Below are positions 10,477-21,168 of a stretch of 25,000 nt of DNA, piece after piece (the first letter of the stretch is position 1; each line of letters starts with the position of its first letter). Position numbers and translations under genes: made by a program. The DNA is from Bigelowiella natans CCMP2755 (Eukaryota > Cercozoa > Chlorarachniophyceae): the NCBI GenBank assembly GCA_000320545.1, contig ADNK01003136.1:1-25000 (forward strand). The letters run 5' to 3'. Under the pieces are notes generated by a model. The model ran no database searches. It saw only the letters and a list, made by a program, of their open reading frames with translations, and was not told the origin of the DNA.

Positions 10477-10734
10477 GTTAATGCACACAACAACACACCC
10501 AACACCTACCTTTTCAATCACACTGGCAATGCCTTTGTTCTTCTTCTTGTTCTTGTTCTTCTTTTTGTTGTTGTTGTTGTTGTCCAAACCACTTCCATTC
10601 TTATCGTCAACCAACATCTCTGTTGGCGCTGATGAGCTCTTTTCGCTATCATCATACAGATTGCTTCTTAGAGTCGTTGTTGTTAATACTGAGGAACTCA
10701 GTGATGGTGCTGCTACTTTCGCATCATCACAATT

Positions 10735-10765
<31 letters not shown>

Positions 10766-11863
10766 ATTTGTTGTCTTAAGTAACTAATCATTGCCAGAGT
10801 AGCCTTAGATCATAAACAACAACAACAACAACATCAATCAAATGAGCAACGACCCACTATCAAACGAATTGAGAGAAATAAAGACAACATCATCTTGTCC
10901 CACCAACGGTTTAGAGCTCTGCTATTCATGGTTATTATTGTTATAAAAACAGTTTATGCAGTAGGCATTTATTACATGGCAAATGTTCTGATCTGGTATG
11001 TCATGGGCAGCACTAATACTAGTTCCATTAGAATCGTCGTTGATGGGAGAAGAGGGTTTCTTCGTTTTATAATTGGTAAACCTAATGGTAATACATATAA
11101 TTTATGCAGCAGGTAGTAGATATAGATCAGGTGGGGATCTTTGAAATAACACAAGACTCAGAAACAAAACGATTCTATCAAAGAAACGATGCTGTTTGTG
11201 CTTGACGTTGTTAACATTAAAACGGTGCTCCCCATAGTACTTTTTGTCACATTTCAACGAATACACTGAAATATGGTATTCCATTATGTTTTTTCTATTA
11301 TCTTCCTTTTCAATATGTATTATAATTTAAATATTCATGTTCAAAAATAAGCACAAATATATGTATCAGAGTAATTTTCGGTGCATGCATACAATTGTTT
11401 GTAACACGGATCTCATGGATGTGGTAAGTAATTTCACATTCTCATTTAATTTAGAGATAAATTGACATCAATATTATATTAACATAAGTAAAACTACTAC
11501 CATTTCAACTTTTCCTTAAGATTGCTCTTACACCGTAAAAGAGCTCGGTGCTTCTCTCGTAGCTTTTGAGCTATAATATCACGAAATACACAACATTGAG
11601 TCACACAACTCATATACTAATTGGAAATGTGGAATTAATGCTATTCATGAGGATATAGAATAACAAGCAGTAATAATAATTAAGAGATGTTGATGACACA
11701 ACCACGATGACTCCTAATACGCGGAGGATATGCATATATATATATATATATATATATAATATGTAATACACCTACGCCTTTTAGTCTAGTCTACAAAAGC
11801 TTGACCATATAAGATATAAATCAATTTATAATATTATAATAAATATTGTATATACATTATATA

Positions 11864-11900
<37 letters not shown>

Positions 11901-13181
11901 CATTATTTTATGATAAGCTTTGGTATAAAATTCTACTCATGCAGCACGTTGATTGATCAAACCTTCCTTTTTCTTCTTGAGGCAATAACGATCCACATGA
12001 AGTATCTTTTATGATGATGATGATGATGATGATGATGACAATGATGACATGAAATAATAGCAAAACAACGCAATAATCCTGATGGGTCAAATACTTGGTA
12101 GATATAACAAGTCTCATTGTACGGACTGCTACGAAATCGAAAACACACTGCTATTAATATTGAATATATGATAACATATCCATTTGTTATTCTGCTAGAA
12201 ATAAGTAGGAAGCAGGGCAGAGAAGATAGGAAGGGATATGCTATACTTTACTACCAAAATCTACACGTTACTGCAAAATAGATTCGGTATTTGCGTTGAA
12301 GAATGTAGCATGAGAGAAGCATGGATATCCACCTCAAATTTAGCAAGTACTTACTTACTACCTTTGGAAATTTGAATTGAAGATGATTTTTAGTGGGCAT
12401 TTTCTTAATAGGATCATATCCAACCCGTTGTATCTATGAAGATACGTAGCGGTGGTAATGGTAGGCCGTTATTGAGAAAATAATTCAAATATGCATTAAA
12501 GGCTGATGATGATGATGATGCGTTGTGGTGAAAAGATAGGCTAAATAATGCCCCAAGATAAAGGATATGTCACCATTAGGATATTATCTATTGCGACAAG
12601 ACCTGAATACAGAGAATGTCTGAGAATTGCTGAAACCATATACTTTTCTCAGCTCTAATCTCCTGAGGATGGATGAATAATGGTCACATGATCAATAATA
12701 TCCTTACATCGTATCTTCGATTCCGTGTAACTATCCAAGTAGAACATTCGAAACAAAAACCGGAAAAGACGACGATAACAGCTACAACGAGAATGGTGAT
12801 ATAGAAGATGGTAGCGACATGAAAGGGAAAGACCCTAATCATAACTAAAATACTGCACTTACAGCTCCTTGCCATTTCCGATATGCGTCGATGGCACAAT
12901 GTGTGTATCTTTGATCAAAGGGAGAAAGAGAGAAAAACAAGGCAAGGTAGTAGTAGGGTTATCAACAACAACAACAGAGTGAATAATCATAGCAAATACA
13001 GTAATGCTGCCATTTAATTCAAGCTTATGCATATATCATCTTCTCCTCACGCTCCCCCTCCCCGATCTCTTTCTCTCTTAACATAACAGACACAATTATG
13101 ATAAAACACTTGTATCCTACCACGCAATCAAGCTACATTGATGATACGAATAGGAAAAAGAGAAAGACGAAGGGGGGGGAG

Positions 13182-13218
<37 letters not shown>

Positions 13219-13334
13219 AATGAGAAATGTACTTTTCCAAAGCCGCATGCAACTCCCCTTCTCCTACATCTACGATTACTACAACAACAAACCGTCGTTT
13301 CAGCTGTTATTGACTGTCACATATTTGTATATTG

Positions 13335-13377
<43 letters not shown>

Positions 13378-14149
13378 CTTTTGCTGTCAAAATAATCTAG
13401 AATTAAAATTAGATTATTTAGTATTAGTACGATGTAGTCATTGTTGATTGATGTTTTTTATCAATGAATAAAGACGTTTGTAGGATGATATAACGATGAT
13501 GAGTGGTCAATTATCATTGATATATCATCGATGGTGTTGCGGTTGAAAGGGAATAATATTCCTTTCTACTACTTAAGATTTGCGGTAGTGACCATCAGCA
13601 TCACCAAAGCAGAGCTGATTCATGATAAACATCATTCTACACATAGGATGTGACTATTAACTCACCGTCTCCTATAATAACTTCTTTCTTCGATGGGGAA
13701 GGAGGAGTAAAAGCTTTGTCATCCTCCTGCTTTGCATTAACCCTTTGCAGTTGGTTTTGGTTGGTGATGCTACTACTTTCATCAACAACAGAATTGCTTG
13801 ATAAACTTTTGATGATGCTCTTTCTGCTGCTGCTGGTATTGCCAAGAAGAGGTACAACAAACTCTTCTCCTTTAGAATAAAACCTAAAAAGATAAAATCA
13901 GCCAAACATCAGCAAAATTTATAGAATTGATGACGAGAGTAGTGAATATGTGCCCTTAGTGTTTGGTACAAAAACATAATGATTATCATGTTATCATCTC
14001 ACCATTGTTTGATAGATCCAGGAGCATGATGCTGACCCAACACAACACAACAACAACAACAACAACAGCGACGACCACGACAATGAGGAGGAGGTAAAGG
14101 AGGAGGAGGGGGAGATATACTGAATCTCTCTCTCTCCCTCTCTCTCTCT

Positions 14150-14218
<69 letters not shown>

Positions 14219-15054
14219 CATGTATATATACATATATTATATATATTCATTACTTTTTGATAACATATTGATCTTCTAGTACCTTCGCCTCAAAAGCAAC
14301 TTCAATGGCGTCTATTATCACCTAATAACATACATTCTCATACACATGCAACCAAAACACACACACGCACACACACAAATATATACTTGACACATGCAAA
14401 AATCCAAGGATATAGCTACTGCACGAAAATACTACAACAACTCATATGTAGTATTTTTCTCATGACACTGCATGCAATTGACCGAAGAAAAAGCAGCATT
14501 CTCACATCATGAAGCAATCATTCGTCGGTAGTAGTAGGTAGGTACACCTGCATAATCTCCGCCACATCATTCTGCGAGCCCGCTTGAATAGACCCTGCTT
14601 CATAATACTTCAACAAGGCTGCTACCGCTGCTCTTGGATCGAAGAATTTCCTATAAAAATGAAGAAAAACCAATTAAAAAAAAAGGAATCAACTGGTAGA
14701 ATAGCAGTAAAAAATTCAATTATGATTCTTCTCTTTACTCGTGTTAATTTGAGAAATATATGCATTAATCGCCATGTGCCAGTGAGTTGATGATGCTTCT
14801 AAATCGCACCTTTTTGTGTTTACAAGGTAAACAAACGTTCTTTGGAGTTCAGAGACCTTAGAATCATCGATATCATCGTAATATCAATTATATATGCATC
14901 ACCGTATTACTACCGGTTGCAAAGAGAGCATGATTGGGGGAAAAAAAGAGTGAAATTGATATGAATCTAGGGTGCAGTGACACTGGTGTTTGAGGCCATT
15001 CCTTAGACAAACGACATAATAAATATACGCACATACGAACACACACATACACAC

Positions 15055-15098
<44 letters not shown>

Positions 15099-17363
15099 AA
15101 GATATTTAAGGAAGAATGATAATAATAGAACAATATATCTATTTATTTTTTAATATAAAACTGGTACGGGCCGCACATTGGTATTATATGTAAACAAATA
15201 AAGAATCTTTATGAGGCTCAGTTTCGTTCACTCACGAATGAAATAGCAGCTCTTTTCTTCCTCCTATCACTGGCTTCATCGCATTTTACCCCCCCCCCTT
15301 TTTCCGGTGGTTGCTCATTTCTTCCAACTTTGTCCTCCTCCTTTTTCGTAGCTGTAGTTTTCGTTCCACCATTTGCCTTTTTATCATCTTCTTTCTTGAC
15401 ATCCTCCCTGCTTTGCGCTCTTGTTGTTGATGTTGTTGATGATGATGATAATGATGATGATGATGATGCTGTTGTTGTTATAGTCAAGGTCGGTTTTTCT
15501 TTTTCTCCTTGTACTCCTTCAACTACTGTTTGCTGCTACATAGGCAGAAGATGGTAAGATACACACAACAAGGTATTAAAACAAAAACGAAATAACGCTG
15601 TGTATACGATAGTAGTGAAGATGGGAAGTATAGAGAAAACAATCAACAGAATCGTATAAAATGGAAGGCGGAAATACTGAAAAACGATGATGATTATAAT
15701 GATGATTATAATGATGATGATAATGATGATGACGATGATAATAACGGAAATGCTAACAGTAAAATATTATAAAAAACAAATAATCCTTGAAATACACGAA
15801 AGCATCACTGTTTATAGTTGTTTGTATCAGACTCTCATCGTTTCTACTTCCCTGTTACTACTACTACCGACCGTGGTTTTGACTGTGTATTCCTCCTTCT
15901 TCTTCGCTAATGATCCTTCGTTCGATTCCTTGGATGTTTCCGCCGATTGAAGGGAGGAGGGCATGGAGATTGGTGTCTCTCTCTGGTGATGACAAGTACC
16001 TTTTCCGTCACCCCCCCCTCTCTCTTCTAGTTCCATGTCTTTCTTCCCTAATGCAGCGGAAATGTTGGATTTGTTGTAGTCGCGGTCTTTATGATCTAGG
16101 TTGTTGACTGGTGATGGCTTTATAGTTGTAGGAGCACCACCTGAGGAAGCTGCTGTGCTAGCGACTTCATCTACTACTGTGTTAGGAGAACTGGTAGTAG
16201 GAGGGGAAAGAGTGGTAGAAGTTGTATTTGGAGAAGGACTGGCGGTGGTGGTGGTGGTGGTAGAAGAAGCAGGAGGCTCAAGCAGCGTACTCTTTCCTCC
16301 CTAATAGCATATACGATTCCATCCATCATTGGTTGAGAATAACGTGGTTTGGAAGATCTATACTGATATGTTTCAACATCTCCATTAATGTGTGATGAAA
16401 GACTGCTTTCTCAGGACAATATTAGCTGCTATCGTGCTTTCATTGTAGTAGATGTGCATACATGTAGTCGATAAACACATCAACGAAGAATACTTAAGGC
16501 AATAAACAAACTATTCTTTATCCTTCTTCGTCTTCTTCTTTCGTTGTAATAATACCTTTTCATCGTAGCCCCTTCTCTCCGTTACCCCATCCTTTTCTTT
16601 CTTGCTCTCCCTTCTTGGAGGCGTCATACTCTCAACAGAGAGATCGATCATGTCTGTTGTTGTTGTTGTTGTTGTTGTTGTTATTGTTGTTGTTGTTGTT
16701 TTATCATCAATAGACACACGACGTTCAGCTTTTTGAGTATGATGACAACCCGAAAAAGGGTATTGTTGTGACGTGTAAATACTTTGGCAATAATGCTACA
16801 TATATGGTATCGATATTGCAGTAGCTACCCTTGTCGGTGGTTTTATCATCACTGCTACTTTTCTTTGTAGAGGAACTGCCCTCATCAGATGAAAGGGGAG
16901 TGTAAAGAGCAGGAAATGCTATTATCGCATCTCTCAGGCCTGAGAGAAGATGGCATTATTGGAACTAATGTGGTGATGATGATTACGACGAATATACTTA
17001 TATCTTTCATGCTTTATGAAATCTACTTTAAGAATAACCAAACGTGGACTCGGCATACGTGAAGAATATATGGTCATTACATGAGATATCTTTTGCAGAA
17101 GAAGAATGAACAATATTTCCATAACATCAAGTCAAGAAAGTAATGGAAAAGTAACCCACAGAAACACTTGTGATAAATTCATTCGTATGTTGGACGTCTA
17201 CTACTACTACTACTACTACTACCTTTATGTGAATGAAATAGCACCTGCACAATCGAGTTAAAATAACAGATGTTCCCGGTATTCCTATTCATGAAGACCA
17301 ACACCTTGCTCAATATACAGCGAATATCCCTCGGCTACTACTACTAGTACTACTTCTAATACT

Positions 17364-17394
<31 letters not shown>

Positions 17395-18404
17395 CACTAT
17401 TACTACCGATAATGCTGCTAAGTTGTTATTTCCAAATTATTACCTTAAACCAGCAGGAATGTGTTCTTCTCTCCGTGTCATGGTGTTGTTAGCGATCCTT
17501 GATCTATCTCCACTTTACCAACAAAGCAGCAGATATAAGTATAGATTACAATCGTTCTTGTTAGGCATTTATATCAATCGATTAACGCACAAACACAAAC
17601 ATGCAATTCTTCTACCACTACTACTACTACTGGTGGTGGTACTTACCCAGTCTGCAAGCTGAGCTCAATGGCTCTATTCAAATCCATCGTATATTTGTTG
17701 TTCCTATTGCTATTCGTCGAGTCTAGATTGCTGATTTAGTAGTAGTAGTAGTTGTATTCAAGTTGAAGCTAAGGAACAATATCTAGAACAAACGACAACT
17801 ATCTATCTAATATTCGTACGCATGAAAATGAACAACTTCAAGATGAGGCAAAAACGATGTACGCACCTTTCTGCCAAATCACATATAGCACCGATAGCTG
17901 CATTCTCTTTGCTGTGCTTGCCTTCACCACTAGCAGTGGCCTTAACGCTTATCCCATTTCCACCTTCCTTACCACCCTTGTTGAGGCTATTATAGAGCAC
18001 CTACAATCAAGAGATACGTTAGGGTGTATTGACTGTGCATGCATAGTAAGGATTCCCGTTTGCATCTGAAGTGCATTACTAGGAAGATAAGGAAGGAGTA
18101 TTATGTAGTATGAGCGGACCCTCTGCAGATCTGAATCCTGCGAATCCTGTGTTTTGACTGGGCTTGACATGATGGAGGGGCTTGATTCGATGGAATCACT
18201 CGATATAGTGGGAATATTCTGCAGCAAATAGAATGTGAGAAACGAGGGGCATGAAAGGTTATACGAAAACCACATGAAGTCACACTCGAAAGCAGGTTCG
18301 GTTTGATTTCGGTCGTCACTCGTAGAAACTATGATTTTCTTCACTGAGCTGCTACATACCGTTCTAATTTCCTCTTCCTGTAGATGTGATATTCTATCGA
18401 TTGC
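8313..18404 (-). CDS. Ubiquitin carboxyl-terminal hydrolase, USP25/USP28-like (27-28 exons)
   Basis: A cysteine protease (peptidase C19) that removes ubiquitin from proteins. Minus-strand exons, 5' to 3': 18360-18404, 18120-18218, 17867-18000, 17647-17709, 17444-17512, 17223-17284, 16829-16939, 16556-16728, 15872-16300, 15236-15535, 14810-14856, 14548-14650, 14283-14321, 14003-14031, 13666-13883, 13233-13263, 12863-12908, 12603-12662, 12362-12433, 12149-12194, 11501-11570, 10976-11081, 10510-10803, 10134-10156, 9896-9953, 9649-9735, 8313-9341. They join in phase throughout, about 1,280 codons to a TAG stop. Domain order matches USP25/28: UIM (MDLNRAIELSL), Cys box (GNICYFNS), VSELQRTFVYLVNTKRKFFDP, GSQNDVAEIM, LHAALEK, WFQQFSDILCIQIQRVGYDP, HLQFKFPK, a coiled-coil insert (QKLREKHRALL), CYHLTAVMVHDG, His box GHYWAYI, WLKFND and SAYCLIY. 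The start exon is not certain; a tiny MSTH exon at 18585-18596 would fit. Exons 12149-12194 and the 15872 donor are the weakest calls. Confidence 0.93.
9463..9496. repeat. (GT)n microsatellite
   Basis: Intronic, between USP exons 9649-9735 and 8313-9341. Confidence 0.85.
10442..10477. repeat. (ATA)n microsatellite
   Basis: About 11 units in the USP intron just downstream of exon 10510-10803. Confidence 0.9.
11733..11896. repeat. Two (AT)n tracts in AT-rich intron
   Basis: AT tracts at 11733-11758 and about 11866-11896 flank an AT-rich stretch, in the USP intron between exons 12149-12194 and 11501-11570. Confidence 0.85.
12362..12908 (-). CDS. USP exons: QRF-like box and following strand
   Basis: Exon 12863-12908 (YTHCAIDAYRKWQGA), 12603-12662 (EIRAEKSIWFQQFSDILCIQ) and 12362-12433 (IQRVGYDPIKKMPTK, then HLQFKFPK) join in phase as LxxLPxVLxxxLxRF-type USP core: 30 residues from LHAALEK to WF, against 29 in human USP25 as I recall it. 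The donor of 12603-12662 is the weak GTCTTG. Reading on without splicing meets a TAG after four codons. Confidence 0.85.
13337..13373. repeat. (AT)n microsatellite
   Basis: Intronic, just upstream (minus strand) of USP exon 13233-13263. A (GA)n tract at about 13185-13216 lies just downstream of the same 31-base exon, so the exon is boxed in by two microsatellites. Confidence 0.9.
14125..14216. repeat. Compound (CT)n(CA)n(TA)n microsatellite
   Basis: CT at about 14125-14149, CA at 14154-14182, TA at 14182-14216, in the USP intron between exons 14283-14321 and 14003-14031. Confidence 0.9.
14548..14856 (-). CDS. USP exons: QQD-like box
   Basis: Exon 14810-14856 (VSELQRTFVYLVNTK) and exon 14548-14650 (KFFDPRAAVAALLKYYEAG, then SIQAGSQNDVAEIMQ) line up with the USP25 segment LRYLFALLVGTKRKYVDP … QQQDVSEF. 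The next small exon, 14283-14321, encodes VIIDAIEVAFEAK, the helix after the box. Splice phases agree (2 then 0). Confidence 0.92.
15057..15095. repeat. (AG)n microsatellite
   Basis: Intronic, between USP exons 15236-15535 and 14810-14856. Confidence 0.9.
15236..16939 (-). CDS. USP exons carrying a long low-complexity insertion
   Basis: Four exons (16829-16939, 16556-16728, 15872-16300, 15236-15535) follow the Cys box. After GLRDAIIAFPALYTPL the protein turns into Ser/Thr/Asp/Lys-rich sequence, including a Thr run interrupted by Ile and Thr- and Ser-rich stretches, before the fold resumes at VSELQRTFVYLV in exon 14810-14856. Human USP25 has only a short loop here, so roughly 320 residues are inserted. 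The boundary at 15872 is uncertain: the frame stays open further, so the donor could lie slightly downstream. Confidence 0.8.
17223..17284 (-). CDS. USP exon: catalytic Cys box
   Basis: Encodes NTGNICYFNSIVQVLFHSHK. The catalytic Cys codon is at 17268-17266. The usual Thr before it (GNTCY) is Ile here. The preceding exon ends HIPAGLR, giving the canonical PxGLxNxGNxCY run after splicing. The donor opens a (GTA)n microsatellite running to about 17197. Confidence 0.93.
17336..17393. repeat. (CTA)n arrays in the intron before the Cys-box exon
   Basis: Two blocks of CTA repeats separated by AGTACTACTTCTAAT, within the intron 17285-17443. Confidence 0.85.
17647..17709 (-). CDS. USP exon: ubiquitin-interacting motif
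   Basis: Encodes KYTMDLNRAIELSLQT, fitting the UIM consensus (acidic residue, hydrophobic, then AxxxS with a following Leu). USP25 and USP28 carry UIMs at the same place, just before the catalytic domain. The exon before it also ends its Ser-rich stretch with DSQDSDLQRVLYNSL across the 18120/18000 junction, which resembles a degenerate UIM. Acceptor CGAATAG, donor GTAAGT. Confidence 0.85.
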
Positions 18405-18439
18405 CTAAGAATATATCATTGTTATGTCAACAACGAGAC

Positions 18440-18446
18440 ACACACA

Positions 18447-18514
<68 letters not shown>
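18440..18514. repeat. Compound (CA)n(GA)n microsatellite
   Basis: CA at about 18440-18480 followed directly by GA to 18514. It lies just upstream (minus strand) of the acceptor of USP exon 18360-18404, where its transcribed strand gives a CT/GT-rich tract. Confidence 0.9.
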
Positions 18515-18520
<6 letters not shown>

Positions 18521-18629
18521 GAGAGCGAGGGGGGAAGATATACATATCAACGCGATCTATGCGTGTATGCGTGTATGCGTCTACATGTGTGCTCATCAAA
18601 GCTTAAAAACTAAATATAAATTGTTCCCC

Positions 18630-18635
18630 TTTATT
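18630..18635 (-). terminator. Possible polyadenylation signal AATAAA
   Basis: AATAAA on the minus strand about 40 bases after the TAA stop at 18677-18675 of the small unknown gene; spacing is suitable for a poly(A) signal. Sequence match only. Confidence 0.4.
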
Positions 18636-18674
18636 GTATCATTATTTGATCTTTGTCCACTTAAAGAAAAGCTG

Positions 18675-19033
18675 TTATTTTGCTTCGCCGGCCTCCCACG
18701 CCAAAATTACCACTCCTAACTCAGTCTTCCCTTCAATGTCCACAGCTTTAGCGACCTGTATGAAAACGATAGTCGATACGATTAGCTCAATTCCATGAAA
18801 ATGCCCAGGTATCATGCATACGTTCGTGTGTGCTGTGATGACTGATGTCGTGCTCTATGAAGACCTACCAGATGTGCCTTGAAACCCATCCCAATAAGCT
18901 GTTTTTTTAAATTCCTCTTCGTTTCTTCCGCATTTTCAGTCATTGTGACTTTGGCTCTTAGCGCCTTGTTGTTGGGATATAAGGCTGCTGCTAAATCCCC
19001 GCTCGGCAGGATTACCTTCCAGGTGTCCTTCAC
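18675..19033 (-). CDS. Unrecognised small protein, last two exons
   Basis: Exon 18869-19033 (55 codons as read; 5' limit uncertain) begins about VKDTWKVILPSGDLAAA and ends GMGFKAHL at donor GTAGGT. Exon 18675-18755 starts after CATACAG, encodes VAKAVDIEGKTELGVVILAW and ends at TAA. Both are phase 0. The sequence is varied and non-repetitive with Lys/Glu-rich helix EETKRNLKKQL, which looks like real coding sequence. I do not recognise the family. No convincing start exon was found. It may be transcribed divergently from pICln, whose start is about 500 bases away. It could also belong to the 5' end of the USP gene if a donor GTAATT inside the last exon were used, since phases would permit that. 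Confidence 0.55.
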
Positions 19034-19558
19034 TCGTGGAGTTTTATTCTTCGCAGAGGAAGCGAGTGGGGGGAAAGAGACAATTAGAATCGAATGGAAT
19101 GATAGAACGAAGTTTTTGTTGTAATTTTCCTCTGTTTTAGAAGGGCATTTCAGGCGCAGGATTTCTACTCAGTGCATTCAAACAAATGGGGTGTGATTTT
19201 CTCAACACAAATGACACATTTCTACAGTCACATGTTCTTCTTCAACTTTACAATACCTAGTTGCCTGTATGCGTCCAAGAGTCATTGGAATAGTCCACAG
19301 TAATGACCGTTGTGTTGCGCATCACATGGGAAGCCCGCTTGGCTCATAACTCATGGGAATTGGTCTTCAAGCCAAAAATCGCAAAATGTCGAATATTTGT
19401 TGTCGTTCATTTGAAAATATCCTCAAATGTATGAGAAAATGGGAGAAATCCCGTTTATCAGGTAGTGACGGGGAGTGGGTGGTAATTCCGGAGAAGCCTT
19501 CTCCCACGCAAACACTTACTTCTCTCATAACTCGTGGAAGGGGGGGCGCGGAAGCACA

Positions 19559-20832
19559 ATGCCGATTATTAAAGTCAAAAATCGCAATACAGACGGAACT
19601 CCTGTACTCGGTATGTTTCCTAGAGCTAGCTGCAAACTTGGTTTTGCTTACCGTGGGATGGCTGCCCGCGCGCGATGTGTTTTGGTAGGTGCGGACGAGA
19701 AGGTTGTCTACACGGACGAAGCTTCATGGTAGAATGATGTCTTATGCTAGTAACCTTCTCAACGAATTCCTGCTCTTGTCTTCTCTTGTTAATGACTTCG
19801 TCAAATGTTAACACCTCCTATGTCTTGGAACAGGTATGGATCAGACAAGAAACAAGTGGGCGAAGACGGTCACACAATGCTCGTAACTTCTTTGACCAAC
19901 GTTGTTTAAATTAAAATGCTAATGCTATCCGTAAGGTGGCGTCCTTTACGTGACGGACAAGAACGTGATATGGCTCGATGCAAAGGTGCTAATGAACATA
20001 ACTTCTATATTTTCTCCAATTTGTCACTAATTTATTGCTGATATGCATCACCGAATCAGAATAAGGAGCTAGGATACAGTATAGACTACCGAAGCCTCAC
20101 AATGCATGCTATTAGCAGCGATCCAAAACACTTCTCGGGTAATAGAAGTTGCCGTGATCGTGCATGCAGCTGCCCTCCAAAAGAATCATTAATTCTCTAG
20201 GCTTATAATTTTAGATTTCACAAAGTTTAATGATATTGGTTTGTTAACTTAGATGCGGAAAAATTCCTGTACTGCCAAATAGGGTTTGAGGGGGAGGACT
20301 TCTACCTGGTACTATTGCGACAAGGAAGATGAAAAAGAAGAATAATGATTACGTCAAATCAACATATAGAAACTCATGCTACCAATAGTTATATATTCTA
20401 CACACTACATAGAAACACACAAAGGCAACCAAATTATAACAATCTCAGGTAACGAAAAAAGATGTCGAAAAGGTACTAATCTTGCTGATATTGGTTAGCC
20501 AGACGCATTATCATATATCTTGTGGAATTATTTTTTAAACAGATATATCATAATGCCATACCTAAGACCTAACTCGTATACTGTTATTCATCATGGTGGG
20601 GATGGGTGGGGGCTGCCAACGATTGTCTAATGCTTGGGAAATTGCTTCCTTTTATACATAGCTATATGATTCTTGGAATCGTTTTGAAAGATGGTTAGAA
20701 GTGAGCGTGGTTTGTGACGATATTATTTTCCACAATACTTGAAGGCGTATGAAGCGATTTGCACTTGCTCGGAACTAAATCCGGATCCTGAAGATGATGG
20801 GGTGAGAATAGATTGTGCCCTATGATGATGAC

Positions 20833-20872
<40 letters not shown>

Positions 20873-21168
20873 CTGTGTGACACCTTTTGTGCGCGACGTT
20901 AATGACCAAACAAATAGTCCATGGTGAAAAGGAGAGAATGTTAGATTTCTCTTTATTTTGCTATCGATTGCATTGTTGGGTACAATTTAGGATGAAGGAA
21001 GGGGGGGTGTGATGATGACGACGACGATATTAATGAAAATGATGATGATGGAATTTCGGTTCTCATGAAGAAATCGTTTAACTAATTCAGGAAGCTGAGA
21101 ATGAGCTCTTTTCGCTTGAAAATCCTATTATGATGAGAGAAGGTGATGGCTACGAACGTGACATATGA
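19559..21168 (+). CDS. CLNS1A: pICln (CLNS1A), methylosome subunit
   Basis: pICln has a PH-like fold and chaperones Sm proteins for the PRMT5 methylosome during snRNP assembly. Exons on the plus strand: 19559-19610, 19689-19728, 19834-19868, 19936-19985, 20060-20138, 20253-20308, 20449-20472, 20745-20801, 21091-21168. All join in phase, about 156 codons from ATG to TGA. Diagnostic stretches: GGVLYVTDKNVIWLDAK (the GTLYVT…WL strand pair), YSIDYRSLTMHAISSDPKHF (the Y(S/A)xDYxSIxxHAxSRD motif), AEKFLYCQIGFEGED, and AYEAICTCSELNPDPEDD (family CECxxLNPDP). It is short: animal and plant pICln are usually about 220-240 residues with longer acidic segments. The 24-base exon 20449-20472, the donor at 19868 (GTCACA) and the last exon are the least certain. 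Confidence 0.87.
20822..20873. repeat. (GAT)n microsatellite
   Basis: In the pICln intron just after exon 20745-20801, whose own last codons are GAA GAT GAT GGG, so the array begins close to an acidic coding stretch. Confidence 0.85.

Noticed and set aside
12095-12112. An 18-base USP micro-exon (TCYIYQ)
   Set aside because: Phase does not fit the well-supported following exon 11501-11570.
12708-12781. An alternative USP exon encoding VIVVFSGFCFECSTW, or in another frame FYLDSYTESKIR
   Set aside because: It looked like a zinc-ribbon or the YLDRY strand, but the neighbouring exons 12863-12908 and 12603-12662 join in phase without it and give the family's expected spacing.
19734-19825. Minus-strand exon-like frame EVLTFDEVINKRRQEQEF
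   Set aside because: It lies antisense to pICln exons and introns and could not be joined convincingly to the small unknown gene downstream, though it cannot be excluded as one of its exons.
20499-20521. Possible extra pICln exon PDALSYIL
   Set aside because: It would end in phase 2, which does not join to exon 20745-20801; leaving it out keeps phase and gives a good family match.
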